NCBI GenBank assembly: GCA_002491945.1
Contig: DKWX01000046.1
Span: 15,664 to 70,172, forward strand
Origin: Porphyromonadaceae bacterium UBA7141
GTDB taxonomy: Bacteria; Bacteroidota; Bacteroidia; Bacteroidales; Muribaculaceae
Direction: 5' to 3'
DNA: 54,509 nt
The translations under genes were made by a program, and so were the position numbers. Below the pieces are notes generated by a model that saw only the letters and a list, made by a program, of their open reading frames with translations, did no database searches and had not been told where the DNA came from. Below, piece after piece: positions 25,230 through 32,764 of this stretch. Position 1 is the first letter of the stretch, and each line of letters begins with the position of its first letter.

Positions 25230-25841
25230 ATGAAAATGAAGATACTTTTAGACAACGGCCACGGCATCACAACCAAGGGGAAACGCTCCCCCGATGGCCG
25301 ACTCCTTGAATACCAGTACGCACGCCGCGTGGCCAACGCCATAGTGGCCGCACTCACCGCCCAAGGTTATGACGCATGCGCCATAGTCCCCGAAAACGCC
25401 GACATCGCGCTCGGAGAACGCGCGAACCGCGTCAACGCCGTATGCGACACATACGGCGCTTCCAATGTCATGCTCGTGTCAATCCACTGCAATGCGGCGG
25501 GGAGCGGCGCCACATGGATGAACGCACGCGGATGGGAGGCATGGACTTCCAAGGGGCAGACACAGGGAGACCGTCTGGCCGACTGCCTGTATGATGCGGC
25601 ATCGAAATGTCTTCCGAAAGATATCCCGGTGCGTACCGACCTCTCGGACGGAGACCGCGACAAGGAGGAGTCCTTCACCATTCTGACGCGCACACGATGC
25701 GCCGCGTGCCTGACCGAGAACCTCTTTCAGGACAACCGCGCCGATGTGGACTATCTTCTCTCGCCCGAAGGGTTCGAAACCATAGTGCGTCTGCATGTAG
25801 AAGGGATCAAGAACTATGTGGCGAAGTACGGCAAGAAATAG
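25230..25841 (+). CDS. N-acetylmuramoyl-L-alanine amidase endolysin (Amidase_3, 203 aa)
   Basis: The zinc-amidase core is complete: DNGHG (residues 8-12, His ligand), Glu27 in RLLEYQYARRV, VSIHCNA (about 84-90, His ligand) and CLTENLFQDNRAD (about 155-167, catalytic Glu). It cuts the bond between N-acetylmuramic acid and the stem peptide. No secretion signal is present, so a holin is needed to let it reach the wall; a holin is predicted downstream. It has no wall-binding domain, normal for Gram-negative phages. It starts after a 57-base GC-rich gap. Confidence 0.93.
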   Translation: MKMKILLDNGHGITTKGKRSPDGRLLEYQYARRVANAIVAALTAQGYDACAIVPENADIALGERANRVNAVCDTYGASNVMLVSIHCNAAGSGATWMNARGWEAWTSKGQTQGDRLADCLYDAASKCLPKDIPVRTDLSDGDRDKEESFTILTRTRCAACLTENLFQDNRADVDYLLSPEGFETIVRLHVEGIKNYVAKYGKK

Positions 25842-25867
25842 CCCGCCACCATTGAGGGAGCGGGCTA
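25839..25867. terminator. Stem-loop between convergent genes
   Basis: TAGCCCGC (25839-25846) and GCGGGCTA (25860-25867) form an eight-bp stem with a 13-base loop. On the minus strand it is followed by TTTCTT. It lies between the endolysin (plus) and the minus-strand small operon, so it probably ends both transcripts. Confidence 0.55.
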
Positions 25868-25894
25868 AAGTGGAGAAGAGCTGACAGTTTTTAT

Positions 25895-26140
25895 TTAGAG
25901 TTTTGAGGCGGCTATGTTAATCCGGGTGGCCAAGTCTTCGAGAGACTCCTTAAGTTGAATCCTTTCTGCTTCCGTGAACCCTCCGCCAGGAGAGCCATCG
26001 CTTTTGATTCCGTCAAGCTTGTGATACAGCCATGAACTTGACTTCCCGAAATAAGAGCGTGCGATTTCCCTCCACGAAATGGCGACAAGAATGTCGGCCA
26101 GCCGTGTCCTCGCATCTGAGATAAGTTCTTTAGATTCCAT
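25895..26140 (-). CDS. DUF5053-like helix-turn-helix-type small protein (81 aa)
   Basis: Sequence features are ILVAISWREIARSYFGKSSS (about residues 18-37) and WLYHKLDGIKSDG, resembling the Bacteroidales phage DUF5053 family in which a helix-turn-helix-like segment (IAxxYFGKSxSWLYxxxxG) is conserved. A DNA-binding regulatory role is plausible but unproven. It is transcribed opposite to the lysis genes, probably from the promoter at 26400-26431 together with the 44-residue gene upstream. It ends just before a hairpin shared with the endolysin gene. Likely a lysogen-expressed moron gene. Confidence 0.7.
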   Translation of the reverse strand: MESKELISDARTRLADILVAISWREIARSYFGKSSSWLYHKLDGIKSDGSPGGGFTEAERIQLKESLEDLATRINIAASKL

Positions 26141-26186
26141 AGTGACAGAAGTAGTAATGTTGATTATTTGTAGGTATAGAGTAGAA

Positions 26187-26214
26187 CGGCCTCCTCCTTC
26201 CTTGAAGGAGGCCG
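26187..26214 (-). terminator. Hairpin between the two minus-strand small genes
   Basis: CGGCCTCCT (26187-26195) pairs with AGGAGGCCG (26206-26214) with a ten-base loop. On the minus strand it follows the 44-residue gene and is trailed by TTCTACTC, a weak T-tract. It may partly terminate or attenuate transcription into the DUF5053-like gene. Confidence 0.45.
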
Positions 26215-26222
26215 CCTCAACT

Positions 26223-26357
26223 CTAAAGCGGCAAATCCGTCAGCTCGTCAAAAATCTGTTGAGCATAATACAGTTGATTGGGGTGACTGTCAGGATACCC
26301 ACGTCTGTAATTGCGGATTGCCGCGATGAGTTCCTCTTCTTTGTCTGTTAATTTCAT
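26223..26357 (-). CDS. Small acidic protein, 44 aa, lead gene of minus-strand operon
   Basis: ATG at 26357 (minus) opens MKLTDKEEELIAAIRNYRRG and the frame ends with DELTDLPL at TAG 26223-26225. The protein is helical. It lies 36-43 bases downstream of the strong minus-strand promoter at 26400-26431, which makes it a real transcribed gene. No family recognised. It could be a regulator or anti-host factor co-expressed with the DUF5053-like gene. Confidence 0.6.
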   Translation of the reverse strand: MKLTDKEEELIAAIRNYRRGYPDSHPNQLYYAQQIFDELTDLPL

Positions 26358-26399
26358 ACAAACGAGATTAAATGGAACAATTGATTTTAGAACTCAATG

Positions 26400-26431
26400 C
26401 AAAGGTAATATTAAAATTCGTACTATACAAA
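26400..26431 (-). promoter_or_regulatory. Bacteroidetes-type promoter for the minus-strand lysis-cassette operon
   Basis: Read on the minus strand, TTTG (26431-26428), a 20-base spacer and TACCTTTG (26407-26400) match the TTTG/TAnnTTTG consensus. The first start codon is at 26357. The -33 box is flanked by two direct repeats AGTACGAA (minus strand; plus-strand TTCGTACT at 26417-26424 and 26434-26441, 17 bases apart), which look like operator half-sites. Confidence 0.65.
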
Positions 26432-26465
26432 TTTTCGTACTGTTTTTTCTTCAACACCATATATT

Positions 26466-26993
26466 ATGAACTATATTAATCACATCCTGCTGCTCCTCAT
26501 GGCATTGCTGACAACAACGCTGACTTCGGGATGCGGACGGAAGATAGTGCCTATGCCGGTTGAAACAGTCCATACCGAATATGTGCGGACTGACACCGCG
26601 GCACTCTTTCATCACCTCACCACGATACTGCAATCCGGATTTGAGCGGATGTCGCGCCGCGACTCGGTAAGCGAACGAATCAAGGAAACTGTAGTCCTCG
26701 CCGCCAATGGAGACACCGCACGCCACGACACTGACCGCTCCGTCTATCACGGCAGCGATACGCAGACGCAGCAAAACCTGCTCATCGCGAGATTCGACAG
26801 TCTTGAATCCGTATTGCACACATTAAAGGCTACTGAGAAGGCAGACAGCGTGCCCGTCCCATACCCCGTAGAGCGCGAGCCCACCCAATGGGAGCAAATC
26901 CGCATGACCGCCGGAGGGATCGCCATCTGCACCCTCGCCATAGTCCTCATTGCCGGACTCGTCCTGCTCGCCCTGCGCATCCTCCGCAAGTAG
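26466..26993 (+). CDS. Putative unimolecular spanin (lipoprotein signal plus C-terminal TM, 175 aa)
   Basis: N-terminus MNYINHILLLLMALLTTTLT is followed by SGC, a lipobox (LTSGC, Cys about 23), so the protein is a predicted outer-membrane lipoprotein. The C-terminus has one membrane span (IAICTLAIVLIAGLVLLALR, about residues 152-171) with a basic end, which would sit in the inner membrane. The middle is helical and periplasmic. One chain anchored in both membranes is the layout of u-spanins such as T1 gp11, which fuse the membranes at lysis. It lies between endolysin and holin, which supports a lysis role. No sequence homology was checked. Confidence 0.65.
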   Translation: MNYINHILLLLMALLTTTLTSGCGRKIVPMPVETVHTEYVRTDTAALFHHLTTILQSGFERMSRRDSVSERIKETVVLAANGDTARHDTDRSVYHGSDTQTQQNLLIARFDSLESVLHTLKATEKADSVPVPYPVEREPTQWEQIRMTAGGIAICTLAIVLIAGLVLLALRILRK

Positions 26994-27033
26994 CCATAAG
27001 CAGTCGCAGACATCCGTGCGTCACCATTTTTTG

Positions 27034-27061
27034 CCCCCCCCCGCAGGGTCTTTAGCCCTGC
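27034..27061 (+). other. C9 tract and GCAGGG hairpin upstream of the holin
   Basis: Nine C (27034-27042) are followed by GCAGGG (27043-27048) pairing with CCCTGC (27056-27061). The region lies between spanin and holin, about 35-60 bases before the holin ATG. It may affect holin translation. The homopolymer could vary in length. Confidence 0.35.
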
Positions 27062-27094
27062 CCGGCAACCCCAAACACAAACACAAGAAACGAA

Positions 27095-27646
27095 ATGGAA
27101 ACCCTACTCGAAGCCTTCACAGTCGAACTTGGCGACAATTTCAGCCGCCACCTCATCTTCCACTACGCCGTAGTGTTCATCCTCGCCCTCATCCCCCCGG
27201 TACTCGTAGCCCTCGACACCTACTTCGCCACCAGCACCGCACGCATGTTAGGCGAAAAAACCCGGTCGCGCAAACTCCGCAAAGGACTCGAAAAACTCTC
27301 CTTCTACTGGGGAGCGCAGATAGCCGCCTCCCTCGTAGGCACCATCGGACTGCTCTTCACATGGTACAACCTCCCCTACATGACCATCTTCGTCACCCTT
27401 GCCGTAGCATGGACAGAAGGGAAAAGCTACCGCGAGCACTTCATCCGCCGCAAAGACGGAGTAGCCAAGATACCCGAGACCCTCCAAGAGATGATCGACT
27501 TCTTGGGCGAAGACGACCTCAAGACCACCCTCCGCGCCATCGCCCGCCGCAAACTCCCCACACACCCATTCCCCGCTGCCGTGGAAGCAGACCCCGACTT
27601 CCTCACACGGGCAGCCCCCACCACTCTCGATGGCACAGAAAGCTGA
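27095..27646 (+). CDS. Phage holin, Bacteroidales type (183 aa)
   Basis: Three hydrophobic segments are visible: FHYAVVFILALIPPVLVALD (about residues 23-42), FYWGAQIAASLVGTIGLLF (about 70-88) and a shorter MTIFVTLAVAWT (about 95-106). The C-terminal ~75 residues are charged and cytoplasmic. Size, position after endolysin and spanin, and topology fit holins of Bacteroidales prophages. It would form the inner-membrane lesion that releases the amidase. The start ATG 27095 follows an A-rich leader. The next 59-aa ORF overlaps its end. Confidence 0.75.
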   Translation: METLLEAFTVELGDNFSRHLIFHYAVVFILALIPPVLVALDTYFATSTARMLGEKTRSRKLRKGLEKLSFYWGAQIAASLVGTIGLLFTWYNLPYMTIFVTLAVAWTEGKSYREHFIRRKDGVAKIPETLQEMIDFLGEDDLKTTLRAIARRKLPTHPFPAAVEADPDFLTRAAPTTLDGTES

Positions 27647-27809
27647 GACGTTGGCTCTCGAAGGAGGAGGAAAGCCCGGAACCGGTGGTGAGGTTGCAGC
27701 TGCGCTTATCGAGAATGTTTGTGAAGCCGGCGGCAAACTCTATATGCTTTTTAGGAGAGGATGTTTGTGGGTCAGGAAGGCGGGTGATGGCAGGAATGAA
27801 CCAAATTGA
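27630..27809 (+). CDS. Small C-terminal prophage ORF (59 aa)
   Basis: ATG 27630 opens MAQKAETLALEGGGKPGTGG, then EVAAALIENVCEAGGKLYML and ends at TGA 27807-27809. It overlaps the holin by 17 bases in another frame. The codon use is phage-like until about the last 15 codons, after which composition becomes AT-richer. It could be an intact small lysis-cassette gene, or a gene whose end was replaced at the prophage attachment junction. No family recognised. Confidence 0.45.
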   Translation: MAQKAETLALEGGGKPGTGGEVAAALIENVCEAGGKLYMLFRRGCLWVRKAGDGRNEPN

Positions 27810-27861
27810 TGTGAGTTTGTATTATTTATGGATTGCTATAAGGAGGCAATCGGATTTTGCT
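27780..27861. other. Inferred right prophage boundary
   Basis: Phage-style GC-rich, densely packed sequence ends here. The following DNA is AT-richer and contains a host-type lipoprotein gene. No tRNA was seen, and the left attachment site is outside the window, so the core cannot be defined. Confidence 0.4.
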
Positions 27862-29154
27862 ATGACTACTATAGAAAATTATTGTTGCGGGGTACGACTG
27901 ATGATGTCAGGCTGTGTCGGGTTGCTCGCTGCAGGGCTGGGCGGCTGTTCGGATAAGAATGATATTGAGCCTGTCCCTAATCTATCGGAGGCTGCCACAT
28001 ATAGCGGCACTTCACTGGAGCTATATTATAATGGCGAACAAATGCCCGGTAAAAGAGCAGTGGTAAAAGTGACAGACGATGTGGCAGAACTGGCGTTTGA
28101 TTCATCGTTTGATTTGAGTATGCTGACGGGGATGGGGCTTACAGGAGAGCTTCCGGCTCCTGGTGTTACGCCAGGTGACAGCCGACTTGTACTGACGGCT
28201 TCCACCAAACCAGGGGATGGGGCGTATGTGCTGTCTGGAGAAGGTGCAACTGATTACGTTACGTTTGATTATTCGGGGAGGGTGGAGAAAGATAAGATGG
28301 TGTTTAACCTTTCAGATGTAAAATTGGCAAACCAGAGTCTGTCAGGGAGTGTATTCGCTCCTGCTCCGATAGAAGGGGATATGTTGTCGGGCTATAGTTC
28401 GATGCCTTTTCATCTTGTGTGGGAACTTGATTCTATGGCGGGGATAGATATCCCGTTGTCGGATGTGCTGCGGATGATTGCCACAGCGCCGGTAATACCG
28501 GTGTATGAAGGAACGGCATATACGTCAGTGGCGCAGGCATTTTATAGTCTGGTAAAAACGATAGCTCTAACTGGCAGCGGGAATATGCCTGTGATGTATG
28601 TCAGCACATTGGGTGGCGCAGCACATGTGGCTACAACATGTGGCAATATGCTGCAATACGTGCCTTCAGAGTCGGGAATACGTCTGTATCTTAATCCTCT
28701 GCAGGTGGTGAGTGAGGCGTTGCTTGCCCTTTCAGATAATAAGGATGACGCAAAGTTTGATTTTAGTTCATTACTTAAGCGTGCGCCATCGGTTCATGCC
28801 GAAGCTGCCGGCGGAGATATGAGTGTCGATCCGGCTCTGACGCGGGCTATGATTGGAGTGTTTCTTAAGGCGCTTGCTCCTCAGATAGAAGGAGGAATCC
28901 CGCTTACAGTCTCTCCGTCACCTTCTGGTGCTGATATTTATCTGGATACAGCGGCGAGTGTGACGTTTCTGTCGACATTGCTGCGAGATGCCTTGCAGAA
29001 TCATGAGATTTTGGCAAAACTTCAGGATTATCTGACAGGTGCGAGTCTGCCTGGAGTGAACCCTGAGAATCTGTCGGATTTGCTGCAGAAGCTGCCGCAG
29101 TATCTGATGAAGACTACGCGTCTTGAAATCGGATTATCGCTCGTAAGGCGGTAG
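27862..29154 (+). CDS. Bacteroidales secreted lipoprotein (DUF4925-like, about 430 aa)
   Basis: Start ATG 27862 is chosen from a long open frame; AAGGAGG at 27840-27846 lies 15 bases upstream. ATG 27901 (MMSGCVGLLAAGLGGC) is an alternative. LAAGLGGC is a lipobox-like cleavage site, followed by SDKNDIEPVPNL and a beta-rich body (YSGTSLELYYNGEQMPGK, then FDYSGRVEKDKMVFNLSDV). This resembles the Bacteroidales DUF4925-type lipoproteins, a tentative family assignment. It ends in a strong terminator. It is the first host gene right of the prophage, so it may be the integration neighbour. Confidence 0.6.
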   Translation: MTTIENYCCGVRLMMSGCVGLLAAGLGGCSDKNDIEPVPNLSEAATYSGTSLELYYNGEQMPGKRAVVKVTDDVAELAFDSSFDLSMLTGMGLTGELPAPGVTPGDSRLVLTASTKPGDGAYVLSGEGATDYVTFDYSGRVEKDKMVFNLSDVKLANQSLSGSVFAPAPIEGDMLSGYSSMPFHLVWELDSMAGIDIPLSDVLRMIATAPVIPVYEGTAYTSVAQAFYSLVKTIALTGSGNMPVMYVSTLGGAAHVATTCGNMLQYVPSESGIRLYLNPLQVVSEALLALSDNKDDAKFDFSSLLKRAPSVHAEAAGGDMSVDPALTRAMIGVFLKALAPQIEGGIPLTVSPSPSGADIYLDTAASVTFLSTLLRDALQNHEILAKLQDYLTGASLPGVNPENLSDLLQKLPQYLMKTTRLEIGLSLVRR

Positions 29155-29160
29155 ATGGCG

Positions 29161-29185
29161 TAAATTAAATTTGAACATTTACTTA
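29161..29185. repeat. Partial palindromic-element end
   Basis: TAAATTAAATTTGAAC followed by ATTTACTTA matches the right end of the chromosomal palindromic elements (for example 35008-35036). It lies just after the DUF4925-like gene and before its terminator. Only half of the element is present. Confidence 0.5.
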
Positions 29186-29224
29186 TGCCCACTGATTCAT
29201 GGAAACGAATCAGTGGGCATTTTG
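29185..29224. terminator. Strong bidirectional intrinsic terminator
   Basis: ATGCCCACTGATTC (29185-29198) pairs with GAATCAGTGGGCAT (29207-29220), followed by TTTT and another T-rich stretch. It separates the plus-strand lipoprotein gene from the minus-strand CapA-like gene. Confidence 0.85.
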
Positions 29225-29242
29225 ATTTTCTGTTGCCTTATG

Positions 29243-30361
29243 TCACTTAGTGACGGATAATGTATCAGGAGTTGCATGAATATAGGATACATTAATGTTG
29301 CGCCGGTCAAAGAGACGTTGTGCGGAGCGCTGGAACATAAGCCATTTCTCCCATTCGGCTTCTGGGACATGAGTAGAGGCCAGGGCAGAGGGTATGACCT
29401 TGTAGTTGGAGCCAGGTCCTGTCGGTTTTGCACAATACAGAAGGTCGTATGATGCATCGGTGAATGAGGGCTTGCCTTCCGCATCGCGCTGCAGGCGCAC
29501 TTTGACCAATGCGCCGCCGCGTGTGTCGGTGGTCTTCATATTGGATATGAAATTGCCGAGAGAGTAGACCACAAGCACATCCTTTCGGTGTTTCTCATTA
29601 TGGATTATTTCCATAGGCTGCACGACGTGGGGATGGCTTCCGATTATTAGATCGACTCCCTGGTCGGCGAGGAATGAGGCAAGACTCCGTTGGGCAGTGT
29701 TCTCTTCGAGTACATATTCGATTCCCCAGTGGATAGTGACGCAGAGTATTTCGGCACCGGCATCGCGGGTGCGTGATATTTCATGTGCCATACGTTGGCG
29801 ATCGATGAGGGCCACTTCCATACCGTCGCGAGGAGAGATGCCGTTGGTGCCATAGGTATAGTTAAGGAATCCGATACGGAATCCGTTGACATTTTTTACG
29901 AATGGAATCAGAGAATCGCGTTGCAGAGCATCGTGATATGTGCCGATATGGTCGACACCGATGGAGTCGAGTGCCGCGAGAGTGCGTCGGGCCGCTCTGT
30001 CGCCGGAGTCAAGGCAATGGTTGTTGGCCGTCAGAAACAAGTCGAACCCTGCATCACGTAGAGCCTCGGCATAAGAGTCCGGTGCTGAGAAACAAGGGTA
30101 GCCGCTATAGCGTGGTCCCCCGCCGAGAGGCACCTCAAGATTGCACACTGCATAATCAGCTTTCATTACGTCAGGCGCTATAAGCTGGAAACATGCAGAA
30201 TAATCGTAATTCAGTCCATTACCTTCGGCAAGGGCCTGGTCGAGTTGAGCCTGATGTTGCATCGCATCACCGACGAAAAGTAGTTCGGCAGCCGGAGATT
30301 GGCCGGCTGCCGCATCTGCTCCTACTATGAAGCTTAGGAGAGAGAAGAGGAGTATTGACAT
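29243..30361 (-). CDS. CapA-like (PGA_cap) metallophosphoesterase-fold protein (372 aa)
   Basis: An N-terminal signal-like segment (MSILLFSLLSFIVGADAAAG) precedes the CapA fold. Motifs are LLFVGDAMQH (about residues 27-36), ADYAVCNLEVPLGG (about 68-81), FDLFLTANNHCLDSGD (about 105-120), ILCVTIHWGIEY (about 207-218) and IIGSHPHVVQPMEII (about 240-254). These are the metal-binding D, E/N, N-H and H-x-H positions of the CapA/PGA_cap superfamily (calcineurin-like). A cell-surface function related to polyglutamate or glycan processing is usual, but the substrate is unknown. It lies 15 bases after folD, so it is probably co-transcribed. Confidence 0.85.
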   Translation of the reverse strand: MSILLFSLLSFIVGADAAAGQSPAAELLFVGDAMQHQAQLDQALAEGNGLNYDYSACFQLIAPDVMKADYAVCNLEVPLGGGPRYSGYPCFSAPDSYAEALRDAGFDLFLTANNHCLDSGDRAARRTLAALDSIGVDHIGTYHDALQRDSLIPFVKNVNGFRIGFLNYTYGTNGISPRDGMEVALIDRQRMAHEISRTRDAGAEILCVTIHWGIEYVLEENTAQRSLASFLADQGVDLIIGSHPHVVQPMEIIHNEKHRKDVLVVYSLGNFISNMKTTDTRGGALVKVRLQRDAEGKPSFTDASYDLLYCAKPTGPGSNYKVIPSALASTHVPEAEWEKWLMFQRSAQRLFDRRNINVSYIHATPDTLSVTK

Positions 30362-30376
30362 GATGGTTGATGTGGA

Positions 30377-31258
30377 TTATGCCGGAAGTTCGCCTCGGCG
30401 TGCAGCCAGAGTATTGAGCATTAGGATGCAATTGGTCATGGGCCCGACGCCTCCTGGAACTGGAGTGATCCACGAGCATTTGGAGCTTACAGCCTCGAAG
30501 TCGACATCGCCACGCAGGCGGGAGCCGCTTTTGGCTGTCGGGTCGGGCACACGTGTAGTGCCGACATCGATTACTATAGCCCCCTCCTTGACCATATCTT
30601 CTTTTAGGAATCCCGGGACACCGAGCGCTGCGACAATTATGTCAGCCTGAAGGCATTTTTGTTTGATGTCTGGGGTTGATGAGTGGCATACGGTGACAGT
30701 GCAGTCGCCAGGGGAAGCCTTCTGCATGAGCATAGTCGCGATGGGCTTGCCTACGATATTACTCCGACCGAGCACTACGGCATGTTTGCCCTTTGTGGGA
30801 ATCTCGTAGCGTCGGAGCAGTTCGATTATTCCTGTTGGTGTGGCCGGACGGAAAGCGGGTAAGCCGATTGCCATTCGTCCGACGTTGATGGGGTGGAACC
30901 CGTCGACGTCCTTGCGATAGTCGAGAGCCTCAGTGACTTTCTGAGTGTCGATATGGCGGGGTAGCGGCAGCTGTATGATGATGCCGTCGACTTCAGGATC
31001 ATTGTTGAGGCGGGAAATCTCGGCAATCAGTTGTTCCTCGGAGATTGACTCTTCAAAGCGGAGATTGGTGGAGCGGATGCCCACTGCATTGCAGTTTTTC
31101 TCCTTATTGGCTACGTAAGCTTCCGAGCCTCCGTCGTGGCCCACAATTACAGCCACGAGATGAGGCGGTCGTTCGCCACGAGCGATAAATTCATTTACTT
31201 CGGCTGCTATTTCTTCCTTGATGCGGGCAGCCATCATTTTGCCATCGATAATCTGCAT
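30377..31258 (-). CDS. folD: Bifunctional methylene-THF dehydrogenase / methenyl-THF cyclohydrolase FolD (293 aa)
   Basis: Interconverts 5,10-methylene-THF and 10-formyl-THF using NADP. Signatures are AYVANKEKNCNAVGI (about residues 48-62, Tyr and Lys of the active site), IIIQLPLPRHID (about 94-105), KDVDGFHPINVGRM (about 117-130), HAVVLGRSNIVGKPIA (about 160-175, cofactor site) and IDVGTTRV (about 237-244). Length is normal. It is preceded by the DUF4270 lipoprotein (28-base gap) and followed by CapA-like (15 bases), all on the minus strand. Confidence 0.96.
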   Translation of the reverse strand: MQIIDGKMMAARIKEEIAAEVNEFIARGERPPHLVAVIVGHDGGSEAYVANKEKNCNAVGIRSTNLRFEESISEEQLIAEISRLNNDPEVDGIIIQLPLPRHIDTQKVTEALDYRKDVDGFHPINVGRMAIGLPAFRPATPTGIIELLRRYEIPTKGKHAVVLGRSNIVGKPIATMLMQKASPGDCTVTVCHSSTPDIKQKCLQADIIVAALGVPGFLKEDMVKEGAIVIDVGTTRVPDPTAKSGSRLRGDVDFEAVSSKCSWITPVPGGVGPMTNCILMLNTLAARRGELPA

Positions 31259-31286
31259 AATTAAAACAGTGGAATATAAGCCTTGT

Positions 31287-32708
31287 TTATTTGACGATCT
31301 GGCTTGTAAATGTAAATACGAGCACGGCGTGGTCGGTATCGATTACTGCCATTCTTGGAGATGAGATATAGGGGGAGCATCCGGTGACGTAGACAGTGAT
31401 TGACCCGTCATAGCTATTGGTCACAGACTCGGTTGTGAAGTTGACGGGAATCAGTGTGAAATCAACATCCTCAGGGGCGATATCCCTGCCTTTGTTTTTC
31501 AAGTCGACGATGTACTGGCGCATTGACGAGAATTCATATCGGCCGGAAGTGGATGAATATGTGCCACGGAATGAAGTCTTGTTATCAGGCACCTTCCCGT
31601 TGGCGAAGAAATCATCGATTTCCGAAGTTCTGATCATAAGCAGCTCCGGAGGTGGAAGGATTCCGTAATCGTTGTTGACGGTTGTGGCCGGGAGAGCGAA
31701 GGTGAGGTTGTTGATTACGGATAGGTTATGATCGGCTGCCCAGTATTGTTGAAGGATTTCTTTGGCCGGGAAAGTGAGTCTCACACGGTAGCCTGTCGGG
31801 GTCGTGATGATTTTTTTACCGTTGCTGACGAGATCAACGACTGATTGAGCCGGCTTGTAGTTAAGCAGCGAACTTGCGATTGTCTCAGGCGAAGAAGCGA
31901 AGAGGCACACCGAATCCTTCATCGTAATGCGTTTTTCTACCGATATTTCGTTTTCCACGATGTTGCGTGTGATGAAATAGTGGTAGTAGAGGAAAAGGCG
32001 GGTTGCCTGTACGTTTGCGAGTGCGCCGCGTCCGAAAGATGAGCGGACGTAGATCCCGGGATAAGACTTGTTGAAGTCCTGAGGCCAGTCAAATATTGGC
32101 GAGCCCTTACGATATGCGTTGAAGGCGTCCACTGCCCATTCCTTCGGGAGCGGGAATGCGATGGAAAGCGTACGGTTGTTGTAGAAAGCCGAATCAGAGA
32201 GAGCTATGGCCGATAGTGTGTAGTTGCGAGTGGCAACCACATCATCCGGGTCATAATATCCCTGAGGGTCGAAGTTGCTTTTTATGTCGGCCGGCAGGGC
32301 TTTTGAGAGCCTGTAAATTTTTAGCTGCTGAGGCGCGAGGGTATCTCCGATAGTGGCGTTACGTGGTATTTCGAGCACCATTCTCATGGAATCCACCCTT
32401 TCCACGCCAATTGAGTCGGGTATGGCCATGGAAGAGGCTGCGAGGAGCTGGGTGACGTAGTCGGCCGAAAGGCGTCCGTACTCGGTTGCGGAGATATTGC
32501 CGAGCAGAGTCGTAGTGGAGCGGGTATCGATATTGAGTGCGTCGATAGTCGATGCGTCAATTCCGAGTATAAGAGAATCGACCGAGATGCTGACCTCCCC
32601 ATTGACAATAGAGCTGCCTATAGTGCTTACGTCATCCTGACAGGATGATATGCCGACAGCCGATATAAGAGAGGTTAAAGCCGGAATGGCCAGACGTATT
32701 GGCTTCAT
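31287..32708 (-). CDS. DUF4270-like outer-membrane lipoprotein (473 aa)
   Basis: N-terminus MKPIRLAIPALTSLISAVGI then SSCQDD gives a lipobox (GISSC) with Cys about 23. The following DDVSTIGSSIVNGEVSISVD is a hallmark of the Bacteroidales DUF4270 family. The body is beta-rich and ends HAVLVFTFTSQIVK. In related genomes this gene sits beside panC and the short glycogen-synthase-like gene, matching this order. Function unknown; a surface-exposed or secretion-related role is inferred. Confidence 0.85.
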   Translation of the reverse strand: MKPIRLAIPALTSLISAVGISSCQDDVSTIGSSIVNGEVSISVDSLILGIDASTIDALNIDTRSTTTLLGNISATEYGRLSADYVTQLLAASSMAIPDSIGVERVDSMRMVLEIPRNATIGDTLAPQQLKIYRLSKALPADIKSNFDPQGYYDPDDVVATRNYTLSAIALSDSAFYNNRTLSIAFPLPKEWAVDAFNAYRKGSPIFDWPQDFNKSYPGIYVRSSFGRGALANVQATRLFLYYHYFITRNIVENEISVEKRITMKDSVCLFASSPETIASSLLNYKPAQSVVDLVSNGKKIITTPTGYRVRLTFPAKEILQQYWAADHNLSVINNLTFALPATTVNNDYGILPPPELLMIRTSEIDDFFANGKVPDNKTSFRGTYSSTSGRYEFSSMRQYIVDLKNKGRDIAPEDVDFTLIPVNFTTESVTNSYDGSITVYVTGCSPYISSPRMAVIDTDHAVLVFTFTSQIVK

Positions 32709-32764
32709 AGGAAGTGTTTAATGGAATGATGGCTGACAGAAGAGGTGTAAGAGAATGTCTTTTG

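Noticed and set aside
26950..27861. Long upstream extension of the lipoprotein frame (starting at 26950).
   Set aside because: The extension overlaps the spanin end and the whole holin in another frame and is Arg/Pro/His-rich, typical of a GC-rich shadow. Real start is near 27862 with a ribosome-binding site.
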